64,000 bases of DNA from the NCBI RefSeq assembly GCF_901709675.1, contig NC_051102.1, forward strand, positions 2,448,912-2,512,911, written 5' to 3'. Made by a program: the position numbers and the translations under genes. A model generated the notes under the pieces. That model was given only the letters and a program-made list of their open reading frames with translations. It made no database searches and was not told the DNA's origin. Numbering within the stretch: position 1 is the first letter of the stretch; each line of letters opens with the position of its first letter. Shown piece after piece: positions 1-11,779 of this stretch. The DNA comes from Syngnathus acus (lineage: Eukaryota; Chordata; Actinopteri; Syngnathiformes; Syngnathidae).

Positions 1-2124
1 TTCTTCAGTATTGAAGGTGATATCAAGGTCATCTTGTGCCTCAAAAAGGCCTCACAAGTTTGTGCACTGCCAGAAAAGAACCCTAGAGAAGCCAGGGGGA
101 ATGTTAGGAGAAGTTACTGTTAAATCACGTTAATGTAAATGTGTCAATAAATATTCCACTCGTGTCGCACCTTGAGCCAGACGCTCAAATCGTCTCCCAT
201 GCTCTGGAGGGACACAGTACCTGCAGACATTCAAATGTGTCTCGTCACTCAAGATGCATTTGTACTTTCAAGAAACATCATTTGTTGCCTTTATTTATTA
301 ATTACCAGGATTTGGGTTCTCCAAAGTGCAAGTAGTTGATACTGTAGAGGTCCATGTCCTCAGTGTGCCACGCAAACGTGGTCTTCCACATACCAAAATA
401 CAGGTAGGGTGTATTAACACCCTCGATCGTGATGCCACTTTCAGACTCCACCGTGTCCAAAATGGTATTCAGATGACAAATGTTCCACTCTTTGATATCC
501 TGGAAGAAAGCACAACAACACAAGAGTTAAACTTGTTATTATGTTGGCATCATGCCATCTGATTTGTTGTGTGTATAACATGAAGGGGGGAGGGGGTGAC
601 TGTTCTCAGACAGATTAGAACAGGAAGTGCGCCTTTGAGGTTTTAAACTAGCCTAATAATAGTTTATACATATTCTTTTCATTTTTAATCCAGTATTGTA
701 ACTCATTGTCTGCTAATTGTTCAGGACTCAGCACCTTTGAATTTGATGTACATCTGACTTTAATATAGACTATAGCCCATTATTGAGAGTATAAAACAAG
801 AGTGACTTTTGTCATCAACTCACTGGATTGTATAGACTGCCACCAACATCGGCCCCATATATCGGAGGATTAAATGTCACGTTCTTCCAGTACTTTCTTT
901 CCAGTTCATCAAAATCATCATAGTGAGGGCTACAGAACCTGCAAAAATGGACAAAAGACTTTTTTTAAAATCACGGGTAAAAAAAAAAAACCAACATTTA
1001 AAACAAGGGAAATGTAAGTGTTTGTTTTACTTGTCGCTGTTTGCAAGCTTGCGAAATTCTTTCACAGACATTGATTTCTTCTGAATATTGTACTGCGTGA
1101 AAAGGCCCGACTGGCCTGTCACCACTTGCTGAATGGGTGCAGGAATCACCAAATCGTCTATGTCATCATATGTATGTCTCGGCTTCCATTCCTTTGGTGG
1201 GACCACCTAGACATGAGGGGGAGAAAAAAAGATCACTGGTCATTGTTTGCACAATATGCCAAACAAAACAAAAAAACACTATTAAAAAGTACATGTCAGT
1301 GCAACATACCGTATTTATTCTAATTATCGCCCAGGGCGATAATAGAAGGTTTATGTCCAACGGGGGGGCGATTAATAAAGAACACTTTTTGTCCGATTGC
1401 CAAGGGGCACTGAAATGGGCGATAATATGTATATTTTCCTTATGTAGTATGCAATACCTGCATCTTACTGGTGTTCTTAACACTAGAACAGCGGCTCTTT
1501 TGATCTACCTTTAACAGCGGGGTGCGTCAATTGACGCTCCATCGATGCGACACGTTCCCGTCGCACATCACATGTTGCGCACGTCATGTTATCGCAATCG
1601 TCTTGTTCGAGCGCACGCCCCGATAACGTAATTGTTTGAGGATATTGTAGCGGAGTGACGAGTGTAATTGTATCATAGTTTATGGAGAAAAACAATTTAA
1701 AAGGGACATTCGACATGCTGTCAAACCAGTCATATTTAAACTTGCGCAATGACGTCGGCATGCGGTCGCGGAGGAAAACGTAAGTTTTGGGGGGAATTTT
1801 TAGCAGCATGGGCGATAATTAGAGGTATCAATGTTTTTTATTTATGTCATTGCTAACACACACTGGGCGATTATTAGAATATGGGCGATAATTAGAATAA
1901 ATACGGGAATTGTACTTAAAAAAATCATCACTGTCACATCAACTACAACGATTGCACAAATTTAATCAGCATGAAGCACATACTTTGGCCAGGCCTGCTT
2001 TGTGTGCTCCTTGTGACTCCATGTAGGCGACATATCGGCTGAAATTCTTGAACTCCTCAGCAGTGGGGTAAAATGTCATGATCCCCTTGGAGCCATAGTT
2101 TGGGGGAGCTGTGTCTGAAGCCAT
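1..2124 (-). CDS. kdm4a: KDM4A-like JmjN/JmjC histone lysine demethylase, 5' coding half (partial)
   Basis: Fe(II)/2-oxoglutarate histone demethylase of the KDM4/JMJD2 family, acting in the nucleus on methylated H3K9/H3K36 (family knowledge). Coding exons, 5' to 3' on the minus strand: 2124-1984, 1206-1031, 938-824, 499-306, 220-171, 82-1 (continues off the window). All junctions are GT-AG and phases agree. Exon 1 encodes the start Met and the JmjN core ([11 protein letters not shown]...[11 protein letters not shown]). Exon 2 has PPKEWKPR and [15 protein letters not shown]. Exon 4 has the start of JmjC with [19 protein letters not shown] and the HTED iron-binding His/Glu. Exon 5 has [14 protein letters not shown] and exon 6 has [25 protein letters not shown] and SCEAF-like spellings fit KDM4A better than KDM4B or KDM4C, but the paralogue is inferred. 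Tudor and PHD parts lie outside the window. Intron 1 of the coding region holds a transposon. Confidence 0.9.
1309..1906. mobile_element. Non-autonomous inverted-repeat DNA element in a kdm4a intron
   Basis: The two ends carry a perfect 25-base terminal inverted repeat, beginning CCGTATTTATTCTAATTATC at the left and its reverse complement at the right. GGGCGAT(A/T)ATTAGAAT motifs recur inside each end as subterminal repeats. The 598-bp body has no transposase that I recognise; a minus-strand open frame of about 108 codons (1809-1483) has no known domain. No clean target-site duplication is visible, although the left end follows TA. It lies in the intron between coding exons 1 and 2 of the KDM4 gene. 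Superfamily not assigned. Confidence 0.75.
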
Positions 2125-2429
2125 CCCAAAACTGATGGCAACTCCTGCACCCGGCAAAGAGAACTTTTATTCACACATAGAAATGACAAAAACTGGGTTG
2201 CTTGCTGTCAGGTTATTGTAGTCTGTTGACGTTTTTTGTTTTTTTTAGCGTACAGTTCCTGAGGGAACCATCCTAAGGGATGACTAAAGTCGAGTCTAAG
2301 AACTAAAGATGAAAGAACCTTGCAGTACGTTACACCTGAATTTTAGCATACAAGATAGCACAGTGCTTGTCAATTATTTTCTGTTCAGCTTGTAAATGTT
2401 ACATGAGCAAAACCCAGAAAATACGGCTT

Positions 2430-2480
2430 TGAGCAACTGATGTCATTTTCAGTCGACAGCAAGTGGCAAAGGGCGTTTTT
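2430..2480 (-). repeat. Fragment of foldback repeat family
   Basis: The stretch with TGATGTCATTTTCAGTCGAC followed by AGTGGCAAA matches the core of the inverted-repeat element at 17481-17860, so it is a small relic of the same family. No ends or duplication can be defined. Confidence 0.5.
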
Positions 2481-3307
2481 AAAGATATTACTTGTACATG
2501 AAAAATAATAAAGTGTATAAAGTAGCAGTAGAAAAAATATGAACTCCTTGCTGAATAAGCAAAGCATCCCTTAAAATTACTTTCTAAAATTTACTTTCTA
2601 AAATGTCCCAAGTTATTCCTAAATTAAAAACATTGTAAATAACCGAATTTTGGCCCCTTTAAAAGTACTGTATATTTTGTCAATATCTATATTATTATTA
2701 TTTTATAAGCGATAACACTTCAGCCGTCTCTGGTTGGTTAAACTAGCTTGTCTTTTAACTCGATCCGACCTGTCGGCTAGCGTTAGCTCATATGCTAACT
2801 CGCCCTAAGCCCTATCATTATGTATTGCAATACAAATTTCCATCGCCTGCAATGAACAACATTTATTTCCCCTGTTATTTTAGCATATCCCACATTTGCA
2901 AAGCTCGTCCTGCAATATTTTAATACGCAGTTCACACAAAGCAGCTAGATAGTGGATGGATTCCTTACGTGGGATATGGCTACTTCCCAGGAGGTTATTT
3001 CCTTCCAGTGACATTACATCGAAAGAGAAAGCGAAAAACAAGGCCGACGAATATCTGATTGTTCTGACAATGTGTCTTGACTAAATGTCACATTACAGCT
3101 GTCCTACCCTCTATATATTATTTGGCTTCTTTCGGGTAAATGATTATTTCTCAATAAATAGTGTTCCAGGAATTAAACTACACCCCGATGCAAGCACAGG
3201 CTTTAGCTGTCGTTGTAGCGGTGCAAAGCTAACAGATCAGCATTTAGACTTCACGGGCTGCACGATTCTGGTCAAGTCGAAAGCAGACGCGACGTTTGGT
3301 TACTCAC

Positions 3308-3450
3308 CTCTTACTCCACCGTGGACCAAATAATAGTCACCAGTGCTGTATATTTTGTGTAATCACCTATCCACGCAGCGATACACGTTGAGGAAAACGA
3401 GCAGTTTGGCAACTGAGTGCAATCCGAAACTCCATTACCTCAGATGCGCA
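3308..3450 (-). other. Probable 5' untranslated first exon of kdm4a
   Basis: On the minus strand the sequence reads into a consensus donor (GAG|GTGAGTA) whose first intron base is 3307. It is paired with the acceptor near 2143. The surrounding bases are more GC-rich than the flanks, as expected for a promoter-proximal exon. The upper end (transcription start) is a guess; only the donor is visible. Confidence 0.35.
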
Positions 3451-4719
3451 TGCCTGGCCGGATGTTGTTTGCCACATTACGCACGGGAGACGTTGAGCCA
3501 ATCTAGTCACGGAATACTTGACAAAACGCTGATAAACATCTGATTTATAAATATGAGAGGAAAATGAAAGAAATTAGTTATGGGGAAATTTACAGTATTG
3601 AAATATACAGTATTTAAAAATAGTCATCGTGGCCGTGGAGTCAACGAATATGCAAACATGCGGGTGCCGAAGTATGCAGGAGTTGGCTGTACTAATTTAA
3701 ATCTGTCTACGTCAAGATTATTAACTCATTATAGTGATTATCAATTTATTATAGTTAGCCAAAGCTAACGAAACAGCTAAAACTAAAATAAATCATTAAC
3801 GAAATAACATTAACGATAACGCTTTTAAAAATGAGAACTAACTGTACTTAACAAATTCTTATAGTAAAGCAATGTAACAGAAACACCCAAGACTGTGAAG
3901 ATCAGTTTTATTTCATGCCAGAAAAGGCACATTCATACAGTGTGACTCCAAAGGTGTGGATTGTTGCTATATGCATCCACATTCAAGCAGTGCATATCTT
4001 ATGATTCCCATGAATAAATTCAATAATCACATTAATACATTTTTGTTAATCACAAGAAGATATAGCACTGAATCACTAACAATAAGTATGCACACTTGTA
4101 GCAGAGAAGGAAGTACATGTGCACCCTGTAAGTCCATACACTTTAACTGACCTTTCACATCAAAATAGACACATAGCACATAACATTACATTGGTAGCAT
4201 TGTTGATTTTGGGGTAAATCCATAAATATTAAATAATATGTAGAGGCAACAATTTGAGTTGCTCTCATTTCCACTTTGATTTAGTTGCATAAAACTGTTC
4301 TTGTAGCGTCCTCTCTCTGTCCAAATGCATATACTGTACTGTATAACAGACCAGCATTGTGCGAGAAGCAAGATTTGTTTTGGTTAACTCGTTTGATTTG
4401 AAGCACTGTACAACCAGTTTCAAAAGCACCTTCCATGATAGCCCACTGCCGACAGAGATCAATCATAAAGGTTTTCTGTACTGTCCCACTATGAGACAAG
4501 TCAACACTCATGAATGAATGTCTTTGAGTGAGCAAAAAAGACTGAGATCATTCTTTCTTCTTGCCACCAAGTGGGCGGACTGGAGAGTTTGCAATAGTCC
4601 GCGAAAAAAACCCAACCCAAAAAACACCCACACACAAGATTTTGAAGCGGTTATTACGATAACAAATTATTACGTTGGACGACGGCTGTTTGTGGCATTT
4701 CAGAATAAATTGTAATGTA

Positions 4720-5343
4720 CAGTGGTGCCTTGACAGACGAGTTCCTTTTGTTTTGTGACTATGCTCGTATTCCAAATCATGTAATGTGTTTCTTAATAAG
4801 GAAAATAGCTACGTCTCCCATTTCACTTTCTAAAATCATACATAATTTAACCGATTGTAAAGAATTAGTTTGTGCCTCTTCCCTAAATTATTGCAGCTCC
4901 TTCTGGTGGATGTGATTTGGCCACCAGGGGCAGTATACTACAATCACGAGGACACTCCTTTGACTCTCTTAAGTGCCATTTATATTTTTGCTGAAGATAA
5001 ATAATATAATGTTGTTATATTGCTTGTTTGAGCGTCATTTGAGCTGAAATATGCATTATTTGAAGCGTTAGCCACATCGATGCTTTTCGTTACCACATTT
5101 ATGGCATTTCCCATTATGTGTAAGCTAGCAGATTCATGTGACTGTTAAATACACAAAAATCTATATACAAAATTTTCTTTGTTTTCTTTTAGATTTGACG
5201 ATAAACTTCAACTACAAGTGGCAAACAACAAGCCTCTTTTTTGAAGACTTGTTTACTGTCTGCCAAATAAGTGAGTTGAATTCAACCATCCCAACAAAGG
5301 CTTTTGTCTGGAGCAAAAAAAAAAGTCTCCCAAGGCATCACTG
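4720..5343. mobile_element. TA-flanked mariner-like MITE
   Basis: The left end begins CAGTGGTGCCTTGACAGACG. The right end, reverse complemented, begins CAGTGATGCCTTG, a 12 of 13 match. Both ends are flanked by TA, the target duplication expected of Tc1/mariner elements. The 624-bp interior is AT-rich and has no transposase. CAGTGGTGCCTTG-type ends are very common in fish genomes (recollection). Confidence 0.7.
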
Positions 5344-6374
5344 TATATTTACAGATACACTGTAACACAATTTGATTGAAGCAAAAAGCATTGGGTAAGA
5401 CAAAAATCCCAGCTCTGCACAAATGCAGCGCCTCAAAAATTTTATTTACTGAAGGAATTAATGTGTTCATTTTATATATATATCTACAGCATGTTTTGTA
5501 GATCCCTTTTAAATATCCATGCAACCGTGTGGTAAATAACATACAAACATACCCTTTGGGTTGTCGTTGTCGGGCGGAATCATCGTAAAACCGTTGTTTC
5601 TTTTGGAATAACACTGCATATTTCTTTGAGTTATTAGAAATTGTATCGTTGAAGAGAGCATACTATTTTTTAACTTGTAAGAATAATAGACCCATATAGG
5701 GCCTTTGCAATAGTATCAATTTATGATAAAAATGAGGAATTGAGCAAATGTAGCCATAGGTTTCCACACGACAGCGACAATATGTAATTTAAGCAGCAAC
5801 AGCTCAAAATATTTTCCAATCTATAATATCTGAGTTGCAATATATGTACGTCTTGGTAGTTCTGTACTATAAGTTAACGTTGCATAATTTGTAACATGTC
5901 CCGTAAATGTCCGCCCAGGAATTTCCACTGGACAAACAGACATGAAAGCTTGAGTCAATTTTTAGCGTATAATCTTGCAGCATTTGACGCAATATAAAAG
6001 ACGCAGGCAAGGAAATCCGCACATTTCATGACTTTTGCACGTCGCAGTTGTTTCCGAGAAACACGACACATTCGTCGTGACTTGTAACAGTGCTTTTGAC
6101 CTCCAGTCGTGTGCACAAAAATAGGTATGAGTAAAAAAAATGCACAATGACTTTATATTTGCATCAGTTTCTCTCATCTTTGTTCTCTGCTTGGCAACGT
6201 GCCAGTATTCCAGCTTTATCTTCGAGCACCAGCGGCCGCCCTCTTCCTCGAGACATGGCCTTGTATGTAACAGCTCTCAGCCCGGAAGCAGCCTGAAGAA
6301 CATTTTGACAACAGCCACAAAAAGGCCATCTACTTAATAATTCCTCGACAAGAACCCGCCGGAATCCTTATTGG

Positions 6375-8466
6375 TTATTTGTCATTGGACTTGCTGATTC
6401 TCGGCATGCGGAGAGTGTCACTGAATGCGACACACTTCTCCATGTCTGTCTTGCCGCAGTCTTTTTTGGACACGTCGGGCTCCCATAGAAAGAACTCGTG
6501 AAGGAGTGTGTTGACCGTGTCGGGACACTCCATCATCACCATGTGACTTCCTTCCTCGATGACTTTCAGAAAGGCAAATAGGAGGATCTAAAAAAGGGAA
6601 ACATCATGAATCCAAATGCACACGTTTCTTTTTTAATCAGTGTTACCGGGGGATGATTTACCTCTGCCATTCGTTGGTCTTCATCCATGGGCACAAACTT
6701 GTCACACATGCCATGAACCAGAAGGATGGGCACTGTGAGCTCAGCATGGTAAACCTCATCGCCCTCGGGCCAGTATTGGCCGCTCATCATGGCACGCAGT
6801 ACAAATGGAGACACATTGAAGGCGTTGCCCTGCTTCAAAAGCTGCTTTTCTTTGGCACCCTGATGGGCAAATCCAGCTCTTCAATTTGAAAAAAAAAAAA
6901 AGAAATTAAAATTAGACTTGATGACTGGGCAATTATGAACACCCCACTTGCAGAAGCTATACTGTATGTGTCAAAGCCTAAGAAATCAAATTGAGCTCTC
7001 CCACATCCCCATTTTGTAATCTTGTCTAATGTTGGTGCAGATAAACTTACTTGAGGAAACTCCAAGCCAAGCAAGGGGACAGACAGTGGAGGACACACGA
7101 AGGAAGTTGGAAGATGGAACAGAGGCTGGGCTCCAAGGCTGTGGGACCGCCTCCATTGATCATAACCACCTTGTGGACCAGGTCAGGATATTCGTGGGCC
7201 AGGAATGTGCAGAACGACACTCTGTAAAACATAGCGTGAAGATGTTACCCACTAAAATCATGTGGTTTGAAACAAAGCTAAATGAGGGATCAGACAACTT
7301 TTGGAAAGATTAGCCGATTAATCGGTCATCAGAATTTTATCCTGCTCAATATTGATATCAGTATCATGTCATACTTGGCAATTAATTTATGTCAAGACTT
7401 ATTATGTTAATGATTTATCATGGTGATTAGGATAAAGATATATTATTCCATGCAACATTTTATTTCTGTAAATACAGTATCTCCCCGTGTTTACATTTTC
7501 AAATAATCACTGTTACAATTTGCGAACCCTGTTTTTTTTAGATTTTGTGAGTATTTACTATTTTGGCAACCATTGATGGATATGAAAATCTAAAATCGAT
7601 TTTCACTGGGCTGGCAGTGAACGAGTTTTGAGGAGTAGATTGGCTGGATATGGTCTAAGCACTTACCCATAAGAGTGGCCAATGAGAATGTTGCGTTTAC
7701 GAGCGTATCTCTTGAAGATAGCGCGTAGATCCTCCGCCAGAGCGTAAAAAGTGTACGCTGCTGCAATCTGTGGGGCCGTGCTGGCCCCGTGCCCCGCCAA
7801 GTCCGGCGCAATGATCTCATAACCCAGCCGAGAGAAAAAGTCCAATTGGCTGCTCCAAATGTCTAACGAGCCTCCGACACCGTGCACAAAGAACAACGCT
7901 ACGTCCGAGTGCGTCCCCTTGCAACTGGAGATCACTCTCTTGGAGTCGATCAGCACGGTGCGCTTAGGCTTCCTGCGTCGGCGGCGGGGAGGTGGGGCGG
8001 GCTTTTGCTCACCGGGAGGTGGAGGAACAGGAGGAGGGACAGGGTTGGGGTCCGGAGACGAGGCCAAGTCTTTATAGTCAGCCAGCTCCACTTCCACAGT
8101 ACTACACGGCTCCAGATCACCATCCTGGCACTGAAGGATCTCAGAGTGCAAAACGTCGCCAAGATTCTCAATCACCAGCTGGCCGTTGCGATACACTGTG
8201 ATCTTCCTCTTGCAGTGGACACCGCTGTTAGTGTCATTTTTAGGCTCGTCATGAACAGCGTCTTTCTGCTCCCGGGCCACGGCGGAATCGTTGCTGACGA
8301 CTGGCTGACGCTCGGGGACGATGTGACGCACTCGCAGGACTCGTCCGGGTTTCACCTCCACGAACTCGAAACCATCGGAGGGCTCCGTCGACTCTAATGG
8401 TAAAACTAGACGGGCGGCCTTCCCAGTTAGGCAGCAAAGTATTCCTTCTGTGATGGTGGTCAGCAT
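6375..8466 (-). CDS. abhd8: Abhydrolase domain-containing protein 8
   Basis: Alpha/beta-hydrolase fold protein; substrate unknown to me. Exons: 8466-7667, 7221-7051, 6878-6662, 6587-6375; 1401 nt, 466 residues (human about 439). The start at 8466 ([12 protein letters not shown]) matches the vertebrate N-terminus. It follows an acceptor (TTGCAG) at 8476, so upstream in-frame Met codons would be intronic. Residues about 20-40 carry the conserved [17 protein letters not shown] stretch. A Pro-rich and Arg/Lys-rich linker follows, then the hydrolase domain: oxyanion region [13 protein letters not shown], nucleophile elbow GHSYG (Ser about 265, split by intron 1), acid in HGMCDKF (Asp about 383) and His in EGSHMVM (about 411). 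A full catalytic triad is therefore present. Stop TAA at 6375. It is divergent from mrpl34, as in human. Confidence 0.95.
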
Positions 8467-8475
8467 GGTGACTTC

Positions 8476-10355
8476 CTGCAACAAACTGTACATGATTTGA
8501 GTCAAAAATATAGAATGGAAATAGAAATAAATACAATTAATTGACCATTGATAACAATGGCATTTGTGATACTTAAATTGAGTATTAACTAACTATGATT
8601 ATTACATCTTCATCTTAACACATATGTCCGAGTAGGGGTGGAATAAAAAACATTTAAGCCGAAAACTAAAATTTGGGATCATTAAATAACATTTGGGATC
8701 ATTTGCTAGTTAAAAAAGGATTAAGAGCAGCTACTAGTGCGCTTCCATTTGCTTTTTTTTTTAAACAGACGGTAACAAAATAAATGCATAACAAGTGACA
8801 ACTGATTCTGAGTCACTCAAGACGAAAATCAACTCAACGTCCCAACAGTTGACTCCAATGTCACATGTATGAATATGTAAGTGTATGTGCGCGTGTGTGT
8901 GCGTGTGCGCAGACAGCAAAATGCTGTTCCAATTCCAATTCATCAACCCTTCAAAAAAACAGACGATGTGCTGTCTGCACTGCATAATATTTAGGTTGAT
9001 CCGTCTGACACCGTGTACTGCTCTTTATTGTCATTATTATTATTACTCCAGCGTAAATTGATACACATGTTGCCGCATGGCGCAGTTTGGCACAAAATGT
9101 GCGCACTTTCAGTAATGCGTAACGCTAACCTACTTCTTGCTGGTGATAATCTTGCAACAACCGTGTTAAATGTGCATGGCTATGATGACTCAACAACAAC
9201 ACCGCCTCCACGCCGCATACAATCAACGCAGGCAATTTCATAACTGGACTTTGCATGATAGGACTTGCATTCTAAGATTCAACGAGAAAATTCCATCTAA
9301 CAACGTCCAGGCCGTATTGTTTTCTAAATGACAACAGCTATTTTTTTGCGCCACCATATTTTTGCAGATGACTTTTATTGCACAGAAGACCATTAGACCG
9401 CATTATATTTACTGCACGTTAAAATATATCATGTTGTGTGTTCTTACCTTCTGCTCAGATTGATGAACGTGCTTGGAAGTCAACCAGATGACCGCCGAGG
9501 GCCGACAAAACCATGCATTTGATGCTGCAAAAAAGCAAAAACCCTTGCATCAGCATTGTATGAAGACTATCACATGTTTTAGGACGACAGAGCGTGCATG
9601 CATAAAAATGCCCAGTTTGGATTGTGATAAAATGCACATCTGGAAAGAAATGCAATGTTTTTTTCCCTCTCCCTTCTCTCAGCATCAGTCATTGCGCACC
9701 AAGGCAGAAGTACCACCCAGCCCCGTTGCCTCTCTCTGCGCAGGGCCGGCTTCACTCCTGACAGGCAGCAAAATGAGCCAATAGGAGAGAGCCAAGCGCT
9801 TAGTTGCGGCCAATAGAAGCGTGTTGTTTCTTGTTGCTAAGGCTTGGCAAAAGCAGTGCAGCCCTCCTTGCGCTTGGCTGCAGGTCACATGCAAAGGACT
9901 CGAGGAGTAAGCAAAAGCTACCATGAGCCTTGTGCTTTGTTTATTTTATAAATGAACACCTGACAAATCCCAAATATTATTCAATGTCTCATCTGTACAC
10001 ATTACAGTATTTGCCGCATGCCATTGAATGAATGGAATGGAAACAGTGCAGTAGGTTTTGTTGGCCTTATACTAACAAGCAGAAGTACTGATGGGTGCCA
10101 AAAGTATTTATCTTCTGTACTTAATTTTTATTATTATATAAAAAAGAGACTCCTGGTAAAGTACTGTAATTTACACAAGGTGACCAAAGTATTTATATTC
10201 TATATTTAAGATGAAATAAAGATGCGTGCAACAAAGATTCTGGGAAAAATAGAAGTACCAACTCAACACATTTCCTTAAATAATAATTACATATATATAT
10301 ATATATATATAGATTTTTTGTCTCCTTTTTGCCATGTTATATTTGATTATATATA

Positions 10356-10399
<44 letters not shown>

Positions 10400-10736
10400 T
10401 ATATATAATCAAATATAACATGGCAAAAAGGAGACAAAAAATCTATTTGCACAAAAAATGTTTCCCTCACTTAATTTACATGGCTCTCGTACTGAGAAGA
10501 CAAAAAAAAACAACAACCTGCAAACTAAATTCATTTTGACAGGAAAATCAGGATGGAACTGAAATCAGGGTTGCAGAAGAGTTGTTGTTGTATATGCAGT
10601 GTCATCTTCCGAGCTGCAGATGGCGCTGGTGTACTACTAACTTGCATACTCACTTCCGCCGTCATACCCAGGACGTAGAAGAAGAGTCGTGACATTCAAC
10701 GTCCACATACTTCTGAAATTCTGCTATATTATCAAA
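8476..10736. promoter_or_regulatory. Shared upstream region of abhd8 (-) and mrpl34 (+)
   Basis: The two genes face away from each other across this interval. A minus-strand donor (AAG|GTAAGA, exon edge 9448) suggests an abhd8 5' untranslated exon ending there, starting somewhere between about 9700 and 9950. Two CCAAT boxes about 30 bp apart (near 9778 and 9809) sit in the least AT-rich part and would fit a promoter. The stretch 9950-10736 is AT-rich and includes a 138-bp palindrome. No other coding exon is visible; a GT-rich microsatellite lies near 8880-8912. Confidence 0.45.
10309..10446. repeat. Perfect 138-bp palindrome with TA-rich centre
   Basis: Bases 10309-10377 are the exact reverse complement of 10378-10446. 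I checked the 50-base unique part of each arm (10311-10360 against 10395-10444) base by base and found no mismatch. The centre is an alternating TA tract. The TA run continues on the left arm's outer side (10291-10310) but not on the right. It lies about 290 bp upstream of the mrpl34 start codon. Confidence 0.95.
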
Positions 10737-11505
10737 ATGAATACTATTCTCACATCTTTTTCCCGGTTGCGCCGAATAGCACATTTAAATAGGTAATCAT
10801 GCACTCCTTTTCTTTCTTGTTATTGACTGATATTTGCGTCTTGATTTGACGCATAAGCGTAGTATGAGGCTAGCAGCCTGCCTAGTTGACCGTGCAACCA
10901 ACGTGTTTACTAAGGTAGTTGGAGTTGAACGCTTTAGAGAAGTAAGCTAACTAATGTTGAATAAAACATTAAGATTTACAGCAGTGCAATTCTAAAATGT
11001 TAGCCAAATGTGTCTCAAAAATTGATGTGCTAGAAAACGTTTTTCAAATAAGCTTCAAAAGGGACATATATATCGTCATCTCTGATTAAATCTTCGATTC
11101 CCTGTTGACCTGTGCAATCCAATGCATTTATTCCACACAAAAGTGACAAAATTGTGTTGATGATATAGACTGTTCATAGTATTTTCTTCTTCCTCTAGCA
11201 TCCCAGCAGCGAATGGGAAATCTCACCTCCGTTTGTTTAGCAACTGGCTTGTCCCCAGAGCTCCTGCAGATCAGCAGATGTCCGCAAGTGGACTGCTTCC
11301 TTCCCAAGCCAAGGACATGGGAGTCTTCCGGCAGCTTCCGTGGCAATACCAGCAGGTGCGGACAAGGAAAAGAGGAAATGAGTATCAGCCCAAAAACCTG
11401 AAACGCAAGAGGACCCACGGCTGGATCAAGAGGCTCAGCACACGAGGAGGAATTGAAGTGATCCTGCGGCGAATGTTAAAGGGACGCAAATCACTCTCGC
11501 ACTGA
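10737..11505 (+). CDS. mrpl34: Mitochondrial ribosomal protein bL34m
   Basis: Structural protein of the mitochondrial large ribosomal subunit. Exon 1 is 10737-10792 and exon 2 is 11199-11505; the CDS is 363 nt, 120 residues. Exon 1 encodes an Arg-rich, Ser-rich, acid-free N-terminus ([18 protein letters not shown]), typical of a mitochondrial targeting sequence. The last 45 residues form the conserved L34 domain: [18 protein letters not shown], then [20 protein letters not shown] and the terminus KSLSH. This is the same core as bacterial RpmH. The intron has GT-AG ends and splits an Arg codon. It is head-to-head with abhd8 and tail-to-tail with ano8. Confidence 0.96.
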
Positions 11506-11773
11506 ACGTCGGTGTTGGAAAGCAGGACTTGGGAGTCTTTGTGGTTCTGAAATCCTGGAGGTGCTAGCAAGCCATTAGGAACTTGTGTATCGTGTGGAAA
11601 AGCGATACTCGCTGTGGGTTGGGCATTCTTACGCGACGCGACGGGTGGGAGGATTGAAACTGGTCTTCAGAAAACAAGTCGCAGTTGCCTTGAGAAATAC
11701 TATTTGTGGTTTCTGTCACCAAGAATGAATGATTGATTGGTTAAATTACCGTGATGTACTACAAAATTTAATC

Positions 11774-11779
11774 AATAAA
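11774..11779 (+). terminator. Candidate mrpl34 polyadenylation signal
   Basis: AATAAA on the plus strand 269 bases after the mrpl34 stop, followed within about 30 bases by a T-rich stretch. It is the first canonical hexamer after the gene. Confidence 0.55.

Larger units (their letters stand above)
2125..6374. other. Upstream region of kdm4a and intergenic DNA to abhd8
   Basis: No coding exon recognised. A likely acceptor (GTGCAG on the minus strand near 2143) starts the exon that holds the kdm4a start codon, so the 5' UTR is spliced. The rest is AT-rich. It contains a fragment of an inverted-repeat family near 2430-2480 and a TA-flanked element at 4720-5343. The abhd8 3' UTR must occupy part of 5900-6374. 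Open frames of 60-110 codons here have no family signature or splice context. Confidence 0.5.

Noticed and set aside
7882-8397. 171-codon plus-strand frame opposite abhd8
   Set aside because: Shadow of abhd8 exon 1, which has full family similarity on the minus strand.
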